Shown: positions 1-8,338, counted from the stretch's first letter. The stretch: DNA of 53,803 nucleotides from JAHIYU01 sp964476155 (GCA_964476155.1 CAYYYS010000017.1:1-53803); one strand, 5' to 3'. The notes: generated by a model not told the origin, from the letters alone. Translations and numbers: made by a program.

Positions 1-77
1 AGAAGAAGCACCACAACCGGTAGTGGGTACTTGAGTGAAGGACATATCCCCTTGCTGCCTTCTTGGGCCTGCGCCAT
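1..77 (-). CDS. Partial CDS start running off the left edge, unknown product
   Basis: On the minus strand an ATG at 77-75 is preceded by a good Shine-Dalgarno (AAGGAGC, about 5 bases upstream) and opens a frame that stays open for 25 codons to the window edge. The peptide begins MAQAQEGSKG and becomes hydrophobic (PLPVVVLLL), which could be the start of a membrane segment. Too little is visible to assign a family. The ribosome binding site is the main reason for calling it. Confidence 0.35.
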   Translation of the reverse strand, partial: MAQAQEGSKGICPSLKYPLPVVVLL

Positions 78-195
78 GGGTTGCTCCTTGTTCCGGTTCT
101 GTTTCAGATCGGTCCAACATAACACCTCGCCGATACGATGCACGGAATCATCCGCACCTGAGCCTATCGGTTCAGCCGACCGGAACTCCTGAGCA

Positions 196-476
196 CTACT
201 CGTACAGCATCTAGACCCCACTCCGGCTCATCGTCTCGTTGACGACCGGCTGGGTGCCGACCAGTCATAGCCGGGGCCGCACTGGGAGAAGATGTTGAGC
301 AGGCCGCCGCTCTCGGTGACATAACCGCAGTTGTCGCCGGCGGCGACCGAGGCGGACCAATTGCCGGTCAGGGCGTCGCCGTCGAATTCTTCGTAGACGT
401 TGAGGTACCAGGGTTGGGCCGCGGCGGAGGCGGCGAGCAGAAGCAGCAGGAGCGGGATGAGGATACGGGTCATCAT
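196..476 (-). pseudogene. Decayed secreted protein with signal peptide and broken C-terminal tag
   Basis: An ATG at 476 follows a purine-rich ribosome site (AGGGGGG) and encodes a clear signal peptide (MTRILIPLLLLLLAASAAA) and the first 50 or so residues of a mature domain (EEFDGDALTGNW), which resembles the start of a laminin-G/concanavalin-like domain. The frame stops at 228. In another frame, 245-196 reads VVNETMSRSGV-stop-MLYE-stop, which lines up with the C-terminus VPNEASTWSGVKSLYR of the copper protein at 10969-11358; the W and K codons differ from it by one base each. I infer a gene that lost its middle by deletion and frameshift but kept a relic of the C-terminal tag. The match is short, so this is suggestive rather than proven. 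Confidence 0.5.
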
Positions 477-745
477 GTGAGTTCCCCCCTTGTGATCCTA
501 GAGCAAGTTGCGGATCATGAGGATATCGCAATTGAATAGACAATTTCTTTCCCGAAGATCAAATCCTGCCGGTTATCCACCGCCGCACGAATCCAATCCT
601 CGAGAGGCGACCCATTTTGTAAGATGGTGAGTAGACCGAACAGGAGTATGAGTCATTGTGGGAATCTCGGCCTTAAATGCCCCTCTTGTGGTAGAATAAG
701 GAGATAGACAAGCACAGTTTTAATTTATACGTGGAGAATCACACC

Positions 746-1372
746 ATGAAAACCCTCGTGTTGATTATCGCATTAACAGCTACATGCGGCCCTGCTTTTG
801 CTGGAGTCATGACCGTGGATGTAGGATTGGTCGAACTCTCTTGGACTCACATCACCCATTGCTATTATGCGTACAGAACCTTTGATGTACCACTCGTCGG
901 TGCAGTCATCGATAGCGTTGAAATATCGATCAATACCTACGGTGACTATGACGGCTCTCATACCTGCTCTCATGGAGGAGGAGAACCTTATCAAGGCTAT
1001 TGCGATTTCGGGCTCATGATATCGATCAACGGCTCGTTCTACGACAGTTTGATCGGCGAATCCGATATCGCAGCCGTCACGGAATGGAGGCCACCGAGTA
1101 CATTCACCCAGAAATGTGGTCGGCATATTGATTGGGAATGGCTGTCGGAAAGCGATAATGATGATCTTGCCAATATCGGTCCGGAAAACAACACTTTACG
1201 TGTATTCGTGTCCGATATCTGGTTGTGGGTGAGTACCTATCCCTGCATACCCTGCATGTTATATTCAGATGCCATTCTTCCATCCATCGAATGTGCTCTG
1301 ACGATCCACTACTCCACGAACGTTGCGAATTCAAATGAATGCTGGGGCCGAATCAAGGCCCTCTATTATTGA
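746..1372 (+). CDS. Secreted cysteine-rich protein with C-terminal WGRIKALYY tag
   Basis: The 208-residue product has a signal peptide (MKTLVLIIALTATCGPAFA) and a beta-rich looking mature part with about ten cysteines, including a CIPC pair, suggesting disulfides outside the cytoplasm. I start it at the ATG at 746 because GGAG at 733-736 is correctly spaced; a GTG at 731 would overlap that ribosome site. The last nine residues, WGRIKALYY, follow an N-E doublet and resemble the end of the copper protein at 10969-11358. I do not recognise the family. Codon use is more AT-rich than in the neighbouring metabolic genes, so it may be a recent arrival. Confidence 0.7.
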   Translation: MKTLVLIIALTATCGPAFAGVMTVDVGLVELSWTHITHCYYAYRTFDVPLVGAVIDSVEISINTYGDYDGSHTCSHGGGEPYQGYCDFGLMISINGSFYDSLIGESDIAAVTEWRPPSTFTQKCGRHIDWEWLSESDNDDLANIGPENNTLRVFVSDIWLWVSTYPCIPCMLYSDAILPSIECALTIHYSTNVANSNECWGRIKALYY

Positions 1373-1515
1373 CCGGTCCCACAGGTCTTGAACCATACGG
1401 TTCGACCTACTTGGAGACCCGCTTTTACCTGTCCTCAACCTCGGATCCCGACTAGAATCTCCACGTCACGCGTCACCGCCGCGCCCGCGCGGCACCCTCC
1501 CACCCGGGAAGCCCC

Positions 1516-3411
1516 ATGGCCAACTTCACCACCCTGGGCATCATCTGGGCCGCAGCCTTCCTCCTGCTGATGGTCGGCGGCGCCTTCTTCTTCTACCGCC
1601 TGGCGCGCCGCAGCGAGAGCGACTTTTTCCTCGCCGGCCGCGGCCTCCCCTGGTGGCTGCCCGCCTCGTCGGTCTTCAGCACGCATACCGCCACCGACAC
1701 GCCCATGTGGATCACCGGCGTGATCTACATGCACGGCCTGCGCGGCCTCTGGTACACGTTCTTCACGGCGTGGACGGCCATCGGCGCCTTCGTGTCGGCG
1801 CGTATCTTCCGCCGCTCGCTGGCCTACACCCAGGCCGAGTGGCAGACCCAGCGCTTCGGCGGACTGGGCGCCGAGATGCTGCGCGGCTGGATGGCCGGCT
1901 GGCAGGTGTTCATGAACATGTTCATCCTCGGCTGGGTGGGCATCGCCATGGGCAAGGTGTGTAACCTGGCTTTCGATTGGCCCGTGTGGGTCGGTCTGGT
2001 GCTGCCGAGCGTGATTACCGCAGTGTACACGCTGGCCGCAGGCTACTGGGGCGTGGTGATGGGCGACTTCCTGCAGGGGATCGTCGCCGTGTTCGCCATC
2101 GTGCTGGTGTCGCTGGTGGGCGTGTCCGCAGCAGGTGGCCCGGCCGAGGTGACCGGGCGCATCGTCGAACTCGGCGAGTCGTGGCGGCTGAGCGCCTTCG
2201 CCTTTACGGGGTGGTTCGGTGGTGACTTCCCCATTGTCTGGTGGCTGACGATGCTGGTGATCTCGGTCATCGGCGGGTTCGGCATGGGCACGAGCATCGA
2301 CTGGTATGTCGAGGCGCAGCGCATCCAGTCGGCCAAGTCGGTGCGCGACGCCACCTACGGTCTGTGGGCCGGCGGCGCGGTCACCCTGATCCGCAACGGT
2401 TTCTGGGCGGCGGGCATCCTCGCGTTCTTCTCCATGCTGCCGCATCTGACCAACGCGGCCGAGTATGAGCTGGGCTGGTTCCGGCTGGGCTTCGAGCTGT
2501 TGCCGGTCGGACTGGTGGGCGTGTTCTTCGGGGCGATCCTGGCGATCCATCTGTCGACGATCAGCAGCCATCTGAACCTGGGCGCGCTGTACTTTACACG
2601 TGACATCTTCCAACGCTACATCAAACCGGACGCGAGCAAGTCGGAGCTGGTGACCATCGGCCGCCTGTCGACGTTCGTGTTGCTGATCGGCTCGTTCTTC
2701 TACGGCCTGATGATGGAGGAGATCACCAAGTGGCTGATCTTCGCCCTGTGGCTGATGATGGCCGGCATCTGGCTGCCCAACATCCTGCAGGTGGTGTGGT
2801 GGCGCTTCAACGCGTGGGGCTACCTGGCCGGGTGGATGGCCAACCTGGGCGTGTCGTGGCTGGTGGTGTGGATCCTGCCCGCGTTCGGTGTGATTCCCAA
2901 GCTGCCCGACCATCTCAACTTTTGGCTGTTGATGGCGCTGGGTGCGTTGATCTTCGTGCCGGTCACGCTGGCGACGAAGCCCGAACGCATGGACCGGCTG
3001 GTGCGCTATTACGTAATGACCCGGCCGCTGGGCTGGTGGGGTCCGGTGCACCGCGCGGCCGTCGAGCGCGGGTTGATCGAGGACGACGCGTCGGTCGATG
3101 ACGGCCCGCGTCCCTTCATCCGTCGTAGCTGGACACCCGAGCAGGCCAACTCCTGGACCCGCGAGGACTGGATCGCCATCGTGCTGTCACCGCTGGTCAT
3201 GGGGGCGCTGATGATAGGCGTCACCAAGCTGCTGCTGTTGCAGCCGGGCGGGCTGTTGCTGTTGGGCGGCGCGGTGGTCGGCACACTCGTGATCTTCTGG
3301 GTGATCGATCCCAAGTTGAAGGCGGTCAGCGCCGAGTACGAAGCGCAACAGGAACAGTACGTCAAGCAACTAGAACAGCGTCTGCGCTGGCAGGAAGAAG
3401 GAGGCGAATGA
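1516..3411 (+). CDS. Sodium:solute symporter (SSS/SLC5 family)
   Basis: This 631-residue inner-membrane protein has about 13-14 hydrophobic helices and the SSS signature region (YWGVVMGDFLQG near residues 177-188). An early DFFLAGRGLPWW segment (about 35-46) is typical of the family. It would import an organic solute, perhaps a sugar or acid, with sodium; the substrate cannot be read from the sequence. The C-terminal third is long, with extra helices and a charged coiled-coil-like tail rich in Q and E. The stop codon overlaps the start of the first of two microprotein genes (ATGA), and a glycosidase follows, so transport of a glycan-derived sugar is a reasonable inference. Confidence 0.9.
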   Translation: MANFTTLGIIWAAAFLLLMVGGAFFFYRLARRSESDFFLAGRGLPWWLPASSVFSTHTATDTPMWITGVIYMHGLRGLWYTFFTAWTAIGAFVSARIFRRSLAYTQAEWQTQRFGGLGAEMLRGWMAGWQVFMNMFILGWVGIAMGKVCNLAFDWPVWVGLVLPSVITAVYTLAAGYWGVVMGDFLQGIVAVFAIVLVSLVGVSAAGGPAEVTGRIVELGESWRLSAFAFTGWFGGDFPIVWWLTMLVISVIGGFGMGTSIDWYVEAQRIQSAKSVRDATYGLWAGGAVTLIRNGFWAAGILAFFSMLPHLTNAAEYELGWFRLGFELLPVGLVGVFFGAILAIHLSTISSHLNLGALYFTRDIFQRYIKPDASKSELVTIGRLSTFVLLIGSFFYGLMMEEITKWLIFALWLMMAGIWLPNILQVVWWRFNAWGYLAGWMANLGVSWLVVWILPAFGVIPKLPDHLNFWLLMALGALIFVPVTLATKPERMDRLVRYYVMTRPLGWWGPVHRAAVERGLIEDDASVDDGPRPFIRRSWTPEQANSWTREDWIAIVLSPLVMGALMIGVTKLLLLQPGGLLLLGGAVVGTLVIFWVIDPKLKAVSAEYEAQQEQYVKQLEQRLRWQEEGGE

Positions 3412-3527
3412 TGGACAAGGGACTGGTTACGCTGATCGGCATGAGCATCGCCTACGTCGCCTCGTTCGTCGGGCTGGGACTGGCCTGGTGGAGCTGGCGC
3501 AAGCGGCATAAGGAGGACGAGCGATGA
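3408..3527 (+). CDS. Single-helix microprotein, probable symporter accessory subunit
   Basis: The frame encodes 39 residues (MMDKGLVTLIGMSIAYVASF then VGLGLAWWSWRKRHKEDER). It is one hydrophobic helix followed by a basic tail, so it should sit in the membrane with its C-terminus in the cytoplasm. Its ATG overlaps the stop of the symporter and its stop overlaps the ATG of the next microgene (both ATGA), which implies translational coupling and a matched supply with the transporter. Small membrane proteins encoded next to SSS transporters are known as accessory proteins. Function here is inferred from position. Confidence 0.75.
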   Translation: MMDKGLVTLIGMSIAYVASFVGLGLAWWSWRKRHKEDER

Positions 3528-3661
3528 ACGGACCGTTGCCTGTCGAGTCACCCATCAGCGGCGTCTTCTGGAGCTGGGTTGTGCCGGTCGTGTTGTTCGG
3601 CATTGCGTTTGTGGCGACCTGGTTGCTGTATCGACATTTCGCCAACCGAGACCCGAAATAG
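3524..3661 (+). CDS. Second single-helix microprotein after the symporter
   Basis: This 45-residue frame (MNGPLPVESPISGVFWSWVV followed by PVVLFGIAFVATWLLYRHFA and NRDPK) has one long transmembrane helix and a short positive tail. It begins inside the stop codon of the preceding 39-residue gene and ends 9 bases before the lipoprotein gene. The tight chain symporter - microprotein - microprotein argues that all three products form one transport unit. No similarity between the two microproteins is obvious, so they are probably distinct subunits and not a duplication. Confidence 0.7.
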   Translation: MNGPLPVESPISGVFWSWVVPVVLFGIAFVATWLLYRHFANRDPK

Positions 3662-3670
3662 GAAGTACCG

Positions 3671-5044
3671 ATGAGAATGGTCTGGTGTCTCTTTGCCATG
3701 TTGTTGTTGACCGGATGCGGCGGCGACAAGCCGCCCGAACGTCCAGCCCTCGCGGTCGGCGATCTCACCGATGCCCCCGCCTTCGCCACCGAAGTCGTCG
3801 ACGCCATGCGCCACGCCTGGTCCGCCTACGAGACCCACGCCTGGGGCCATGACGCCCTGAGGCCGTTGAGCCGTACCGGCCACGACTGGTACGACACGTC
3901 TCTGCTCATGACGCCGCTGGACGCCTACGACACGTTGGTGATCATGGGCCTGGACGAAGAGGCCGCCCGCGCCAAGGCGCTCATATTCGAGCGATTGACC
4001 TTCGACCTGGACATGACCGTGCAGGTCTTCGAGGTCACCATTCGCCACCTGGGCGCCCTGCTCGCCGCCCACCAGCTCGACGGCGATCAGCGCTGGCTCG
4101 ACCTGGCCATCGACCTGGGCGACCGCATGTTGCCCGCCTACGACTCGCCGACGGGCATGCCGTACGTACGCGTGAACCTGAAGACCGGCGCCGTCGAATG
4201 GCCCGCCAACAACCCGGCGGAAATCGGCACGCTGATGCTGGAGTTCGGCCAGCTCAGCAAGCTGACCGGCGACCCCCGGTACTACGACGCGGCCAAACAC
4301 GCCGTGACCGAAGTGTACGCACGGCGCTCGTCCCTGGGCCTGGTCGGTACGGTGATCGATGTGGAGTCGGGCGAGTGGACCAACCCGGCGAGCCACGTCG
4401 GCGGCATGATCGATTCCTGGTACGAGTACCTGCTCAAGGCCTGGCTGCTCTTCGGCGACGCCGGCTTCCACGACATGTGGACCGAGAGCCGCGCCGCTCT
4501 GACCACCTACCTGGCCCACGAGACCGCCGACGGCCTGTGGTACGGCATCGTCGACATGGACTCGGGCGAGCGCACCGACACCACCTTCGGCGCGTTGCAC
4601 GCATTTCTGCCTGCGGTCCTCGCCCTCGACGGTGATCTCGAACGGGCTGCGCGTTTGCAAAATTCGGTCTATTCCATGTGGACACGTTTCGACATCGAAC
4701 CCGAACTCTTCGACTACACCACCGGCGAGATGCGCTACGCCGCTTATCCCCTGCGTCCCGAAGCTATCGAGTCGTGCTACTACCTGTTCACGCTGACCGG
4801 CGACGAACGCTGGCGTGGCATGGGCCGCGACATCTTCGATCGCATCGTGCGCTTTACACGTGTAAAACACGGCTTCGCCCATGTGAAGAATGTGCAGACC
4901 AAAGAGCTCGACGACGCCATGGAATCGTTCTTCCTGGCTGAGACGCTCAAGTACGCGTACATGTTGGCGGTGCCGTCGCGGGTAAACTTCGACGGGGTGA
5001 TCTTCAATACCGAAGCGCATCCGTTGTTGCCGGTGATCGACTGA
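3671..5044 (+). CDS. GH47-family alpha-mannosidase-like lipoprotein
   Basis: The 457-residue protein starts with a lipoprotein signal (LLLTGC, lipidated Cys16), so it is anchored to a membrane facing the periplasm or outside. The body shows the (alpha/alpha)7-barrel pattern of class I (GH47) mannosidases: WSAYETHAWGHDALRP, LDAYDTLVIMGLDEEA, FEVTIRHLGALLAAH (Glu121), GGMIDSWYEYLLK, LRPEAIES, and the calcium-binding ending NTEAHP (Thr447). GH47 enzymes trim alpha-1,2-linked mannose with calcium. The gene sits directly after the symporter unit, suggesting release and uptake of a mannose-type sugar. GH47 is mainly eukaryotic but has bacterial members. Exact linkage specificity is unknown. Confidence 0.85.
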   Translation: MRMVWCLFAMLLLTGCGGDKPPERPALAVGDLTDAPAFATEVVDAMRHAWSAYETHAWGHDALRPLSRTGHDWYDTSLLMTPLDAYDTLVIMGLDEEAARAKALIFERLTFDLDMTVQVFEVTIRHLGALLAAHQLDGDQRWLDLAIDLGDRMLPAYDSPTGMPYVRVNLKTGAVEWPANNPAEIGTLMLEFGQLSKLTGDPRYYDAAKHAVTEVYARRSSLGLVGTVIDVESGEWTNPASHVGGMIDSWYEYLLKAWLLFGDAGFHDMWTESRAALTTYLAHETADGLWYGIVDMDSGERTDTTFGALHAFLPAVLALDGDLERAARLQNSVYSMWTRFDIEPELFDYTTGEMRYAAYPLRPEAIESCYYLFTLTGDERWRGMGRDIFDRIVRFTRVKHGFAHVKNVQTKELDDAMESFFLAETLKYAYMLAVPSRVNFDGVIFNTEAHPLLPVID

Positions 5045-5059
5045 ACGGGAGACCGACCC

Positions 5060-5944
5060 ATGCCCGAAACCGCCTACCTCATAGACACCATGGCCTACGT
5101 CTTCCGCAGCTACTACGGCATGCGCCCCATGTCCGCACCCGACGGCACACCCATCAACGCCGTCTTCGGCCTGGGCATGACCCTGCAAAAGCTGCTGCGC
5201 GATCATCAACCGCGTCTGGCCGTCTGCTGCTTCGACGCGGGCGCCAAAACCTTCCGCAGCGACCTGTTCCCCGACTACAAGGCCAATCGCGCCGCGCCGC
5301 CCGAAGACCTGATCCCCCAGTTCGACCTGTGCCGCGAACTCGTGGAGCGTATGGGGTTCGCCGTCGCCATGACCCGCGGCTACGAGGCCGACGACCTGAT
5401 CGCCACACTCACCGGACGCCTGCGCGACGAAGGCCACGAGGTCGTGATCGTTACCGGCGACAAGGACTTGACCCAGCTGTTGGAACCCGGTGTGCAGATC
5501 TACAACCTGGCCAAGAACGACTGGTGGAGCGAGGCGCGCATACCGGGGAAAATGGGCGTGCGCGCCGACCAGGTGATCGATCTGCTTTCGCTCACCGGCG
5601 ACGCGTCGGACAACATCCCCGGCGTACGCGGCGTGGGACCCAAAGCGGCCACTGCGCTGCTGGCCGAGTTCGATAACCTCGGCGCGATCTATGACAACCT
5701 GGATCGCGTGGAAGCGTTGCCGCTGCGGGGAGCAAAGGGGTTGCGCAGGAAGCTGGAGGACGGGCGTGACGCGGCTTTGCTCAGCCGTCGGCTAGTGGAC
5801 CTGGACCGCGACACGCCCTGCGATCTCGTCCTCGATGACATGCACTATCGCGGCGCGCCTTCCGTCGACCTCGATACGTTCGCGGAGACCTGGGGGCTGC
5901 GACGCGTGGCCGACAAGACGCCGCGACTCGCCGCCGACCGGTAG
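5060..5944 (+). CDS. Stand-alone 5'-3' exonuclease (PolA N-terminal/FEN type)
   Basis: The 294-residue protein matches the 5'-nuclease domain of DNA polymerase I without the polymerase. Visible metal-binding acids are in LIDTMAY (Asp9), CCFDAGAKTFR, GYEADDLIATL and VTGDKDLTQLL; the helix-hairpin-helix DNA-binding motif is GDASDNIPGVRGVGPKAA. It would remove RNA primers or flaps in the cytoplasm. It begins 15 bases after the glycosidase and is followed by a strong palindromic terminator, so it is the last gene of the run from the symporter. That grouping is probably positional and not functional. Confidence 0.9.
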   Translation: MPETAYLIDTMAYVFRSYYGMRPMSAPDGTPINAVFGLGMTLQKLLRDHQPRLAVCCFDAGAKTFRSDLFPDYKANRAAPPEDLIPQFDLCRELVERMGFAVAMTRGYEADDLIATLTGRLRDEGHEVVIVTGDKDLTQLLEPGVQIYNLAKNDWWSEARIPGKMGVRADQVIDLLSLTGDASDNIPGVRGVGPKAATALLAEFDNLGAIYDNLDRVEALPLRGAKGLRRKLEDGRDAALLSRRLVDLDRDTPCDLVLDDMHYRGAPSVDLDTFAETWGLRRVADKTPRLAADR

Positions 5945-5974
5945 CCGGCTCACCCGGAACAGGACGGATTCCCG

Positions 5975-6000
5975 GGGCACTTTACACGTGTAAAGTGCCC
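5975..6000 (+). terminator. Perfect 26-bp palindrome with U-rich tail after the exonuclease gene
   Basis: Bases 5975-6000 form a perfect inverted repeat (half-site GGGCACTTTACAC) followed by TTTATTG, as in an intrinsic terminator. Its centre contains TTTACACGTGTAAA, a word that recurs at 4853-4866 and, in part, at 2593 and 12775. It may therefore serve both as a terminator and as a protein binding or uptake-type sequence. Confidence 0.7.
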
Positions 6001-6069
6001 TTTATTGTCGTTGTTATAAACGTGATGTGTTAACAATCAAGGCCTAGACATCAACGAAAGATAACCTGC

Positions 6070-7158
6070 GTGCGCATCTGCCTGTTCACAACCCAGGACC
6101 TGGACGCCGACCCCTTCCCCGCGGACGATTGGCCCTGCGACCCCCGGCCGTTCATGCCCGAGGCCGAGTGGCACGTGGCGACCCTGGAGAAAGAGACCTG
6201 CGTCGAGCACGTGACGCGCATGATCCACCGCGGCTTCGACCTGTACTTCAACCTGTGCGACGGCGCGGCGGATCAGGATGTCCCCGGCATCGAAGTGGTC
6301 GAGACCCTGGAGAAGCACCGCGTACCGTTCACCGGCGCCACGTCCGAGTACTACGAGCCGACCCGCGTCCAGATGAAGGCGGCCTGCCGGCTCGAGAGGA
6401 TCGCCACGCCGGCCTACATGATCGCCCGCGCGGTCGCAGACGCCGAGCGCGCCGCGTCGACGATGCGTTTTCCCATGTTCGTCAAGCACTACAGCAGCTA
6501 CGCGAGCGTCGACCTCAGCCGCCACTCGCGCGCGGTCACGCCGGCGGGTCTGCGACGACAGGTGCGCAAGATCGTTTCGCGTTACGGCGCCGCGTTGATC
6601 GAGGAGTTCATCGAGGGAACCGAGTGCACGTGCCTGGTGGCCGAAAATCCCGAGGACCCGTTGCGGCCCAGGACGTATCAGCCCATCCAATACAGATTTC
6701 CTGTAGGCGAGAGCTTCAAGCATACCAAGTTGAAGTGGGTGGACTACGACAGCCTGTCTTCGTTCCCGGTTGCCGACCCGATTTTGTCGGCGCGTCTACG
6801 CGAAGAGGCGGCGCGGTTCTTTGTGGCGTTGAGCGGTGCGAGCTTCGGGCGTTGTGACTTCCGCGTGGATCGCCACGGCACACCACACATGCTGGAGATC
6901 AATCCCAACTGCGGCGTGTTCTACCCGCCCACCGATCCCGGCAGCGCGGATATTTGCCTGGCGTATGATCCCGAGGGGCATGTCGGGTTTACGCGGTTGT
7001 TGGTTGAGGCGGCCCTGGCTCGGCATGAGCGGCGGACTGCTAGGCCGCCTTACTCTTGGCGATCATCGTCTCCGCGGCCGCAGCCGCCTCGACCCGCGGC
7101 GGCCGCACCGTCGCAATCAACCCCGACGCCACCAGACACCCCACGCCGCAGATGGTGA
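6070..7158 (+). CDS. ATP-grasp ligase, D-alanine-D-alanine ligase-like
   Basis: The ATP-grasp core is clear: a central lysine strand (FPMFVKHYSSYASVDLS), the clamp IEEFIEGTECTCLV, and the magnesium site FRVDRHGTPHMLEINPNCG with the paired Glu and Asn. Such enzymes join a carboxylate to an amine via an acyl-phosphate. Overall length and motif order fit the Ddl-like branch, but the N-terminal region is divergent, so this is not a confident cell-wall ligase. The start is a GTG at 6070. The last 40 or so residues (Pro/Ser/Arg-rich) are the antisense of the MFS transporter C-terminus, an unusual tail-to-tail overlap of 119 bases; the functional protein may effectively end near residue 325. Confidence 0.8.
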   Translation: MRICLFTTQDLDADPFPADDWPCDPRPFMPEAEWHVATLEKETCVEHVTRMIHRGFDLYFNLCDGAADQDVPGIEVVETLEKHRVPFTGATSEYYEPTRVQMKAACRLERIATPAYMIARAVADAERAASTMRFPMFVKHYSSYASVDLSRHSRAVTPAGLRRQVRKIVSRYGAALIEEFIEGTECTCLVAENPEDPLRPRTYQPIQYRFPVGESFKHTKLKWVDYDSLSSFPVADPILSARLREEAARFFVALSGASFGRCDFRVDRHGTPHMLEINPNCGVFYPPTDPGSADICLAYDPEGHVGFTRLLVEAALARHERRTARPPYSWRSSSPRPQPPRPAAAAPSQSTPTPPDTPRRRW

Positions 7159-8338
7159 ACGCCAGGGGGAAGTTCCCCAGGTCGCCCAGCTTGCCGCCCA
7201 TGATCGGACCGGCGATCCCGCCGATGCCGTAGGCCAGGAAGACCCACCCGTAGAGCTGGCCGATGTTGCGCGCGCCGAAGGTACCCGCGGTGATCATCGG
7301 GAACAGGGCGAAGTTGCCGCCGAAGTTGAAGCCGATGAGCGTGGCGCCCAGATAGAGCAGCCCGGTCGAGCCCGCCATGAACTGGAACGCCAGCACGAGT
7401 ACGCCCTGCGAGGCGGTCATGACGATCAACGACGTCTTGGCGCCCAACCGATCGCTCACGATCCCCCACACGATGCGCCCGATCCCGTTGGCCAGGGAAA
7501 AACAGACCGCCATGGCGGTGCCGGCCGCGGCGCTGGCGGCCGCTTCGGAAAGGCCGCTGTCCATCAACGCCTGCATGGGGAAGAGCTTCATCAGGCCGAT
7601 GCTCATGAGGCCGGCGCCGGCGCTGAAAACAAACGTCAGCAGGATGATGTAGTACTGGGGCGTCCTCAGCATTTCGCTGGTGCTATGGTCCCTGGGGGTA
7701 GTCGCCCCACCCTCATCATTCGCCACCGACGGGGTATACCCCGCGGGCAACCAGCCCTCGGGCGGGAAGCGCATCCATGTGCCGCCCACGAAAACCAGCA
7801 CCGCGAAGGCTGCGCCGTAGATCATGAAAGTCGTGTCCAGGCCCATCGTCTCGATCAGGTGCCCCCAGGCGCCGGCCAGCTTCACCCACAGCGTGGCGCC
7901 GAAGCCGAAGCCCGCCACCGCGAGTCCGGTGATGAAGCCCTTCTTGTCGGGGAACCAGCGCATGCCCACGGCGATGGGCACCACGTAGGCCGTGCCGATG
8001 CCGACACCGCCACACACGCCGATCAACAGGAGTGTCGGCAAAAAGTTCGTACCGCCGGTCAGTCCGGCCAGCACGTAGCCGGTTCCGAGCAGGATACCGC
8101 CGGCCCAGGTCAGGGAGCGCGGCCCCACCTTGGGCATGAGCCGCCCGGAAACCACCATGGCGATGGCGAAGAAGGCCAGTCCCGCGGCGAAGACCCACTG
8201 GGTCTGCACCTTGGTCCAACCCGCGGCGGTGAGCTGCGGCGTGAAGACGGACCAGGCGTAGATCGCCCCGAGACAGAGCTGGACGAGGATCGCGCCCACG
8301 ACCACGAACCAACGGTTGCCGACCTTCTGCTGCGCCAT
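7040..8338 (-). CDS. MFS transporter, OFA (oxalate/formate antiporter) family
   Basis: This 432-residue protein has twelve predicted membrane helices in two halves joined by a hydrophilic loop (WLPAGYTPSVANDEGG region). The opening NRWFVVVGAILVQLCLGAIYAWSVF and the GRLMPKVGPR loop after helix 2 are typical of OFA-family carriers, which exchange small mono- or dicarboxylates. I start it at the ATG at 8338, with AGGAGC just upstream; a longer frame upstream lacks a ribosome site. It is divergent from the isocitrate dehydrogenase gene, and a 26-bp palindrome lies between them. The substrate is not determinable; formate, oxalate or pyruvate are possible. Confidence 0.85.
   Translation of the reverse strand: MAQQKVGNRWFVVVGAILVQLCLGAIYAWSVFTPQLTAAGWTKVQTQWVFAAGLAFFAIAMVVSGRLMPKVGPRSLTWAGGILLGTGYVLAGLTGGTNFLPTLLLIGVCGGVGIGTAYVVPIAVGMRWFPDKKGFITGLAVAGFGFGATLWVKLAGAWGHLIETMGLDTTFMIYGAAFAVLVFVGGTWMRFPPEGWLPAGYTPSVANDEGGATTPRDHSTSEMLRTPQYYIILLTFVFSAGAGLMSIGLMKLFPMQALMDSGLSEAAASAAAGTAMAVCFSLANGIGRIVWGIVSDRLGAKTSLIVMTASQGVLVLAFQFMAGSTGLLYLGATLIGFNFGGNFALFPMITAGTFGARNIGQLYGWVFLAYGIGGIAGPIMGGKLGDLGNFPLAFTICGVGCLVASGLIATVRPPRVEAAAAAETMIAKSKAA

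Noticed and set aside
1372..1420. Short hairpin after the secreted protein gene as a terminator
   Set aside because: Only about 5 bp of stem (GAACC/GGTTC) and no T-tract.
1435..3051. A 538-codon open frame on the minus strand opposite the symporter
   Set aside because: Composition is His/Arg/Gln-rich and mirrors the third-position GC bias of the real gene; no domain or ribosome site. Similar long antisense frames at 3548-5437, 17949-20390, 25321-27747, 29100-31409 and 32651-34444, and the plus-strand frame at 26724-28784, were rejected for the same reason.
5975..6000. The palindrome as a canonical parS site
   Set aside because: The known parS core TTTCACGTGAAA differs from TTTACACGTGTAAA, and this copy sits in a terminator position; kept only as an alternative hypothesis.
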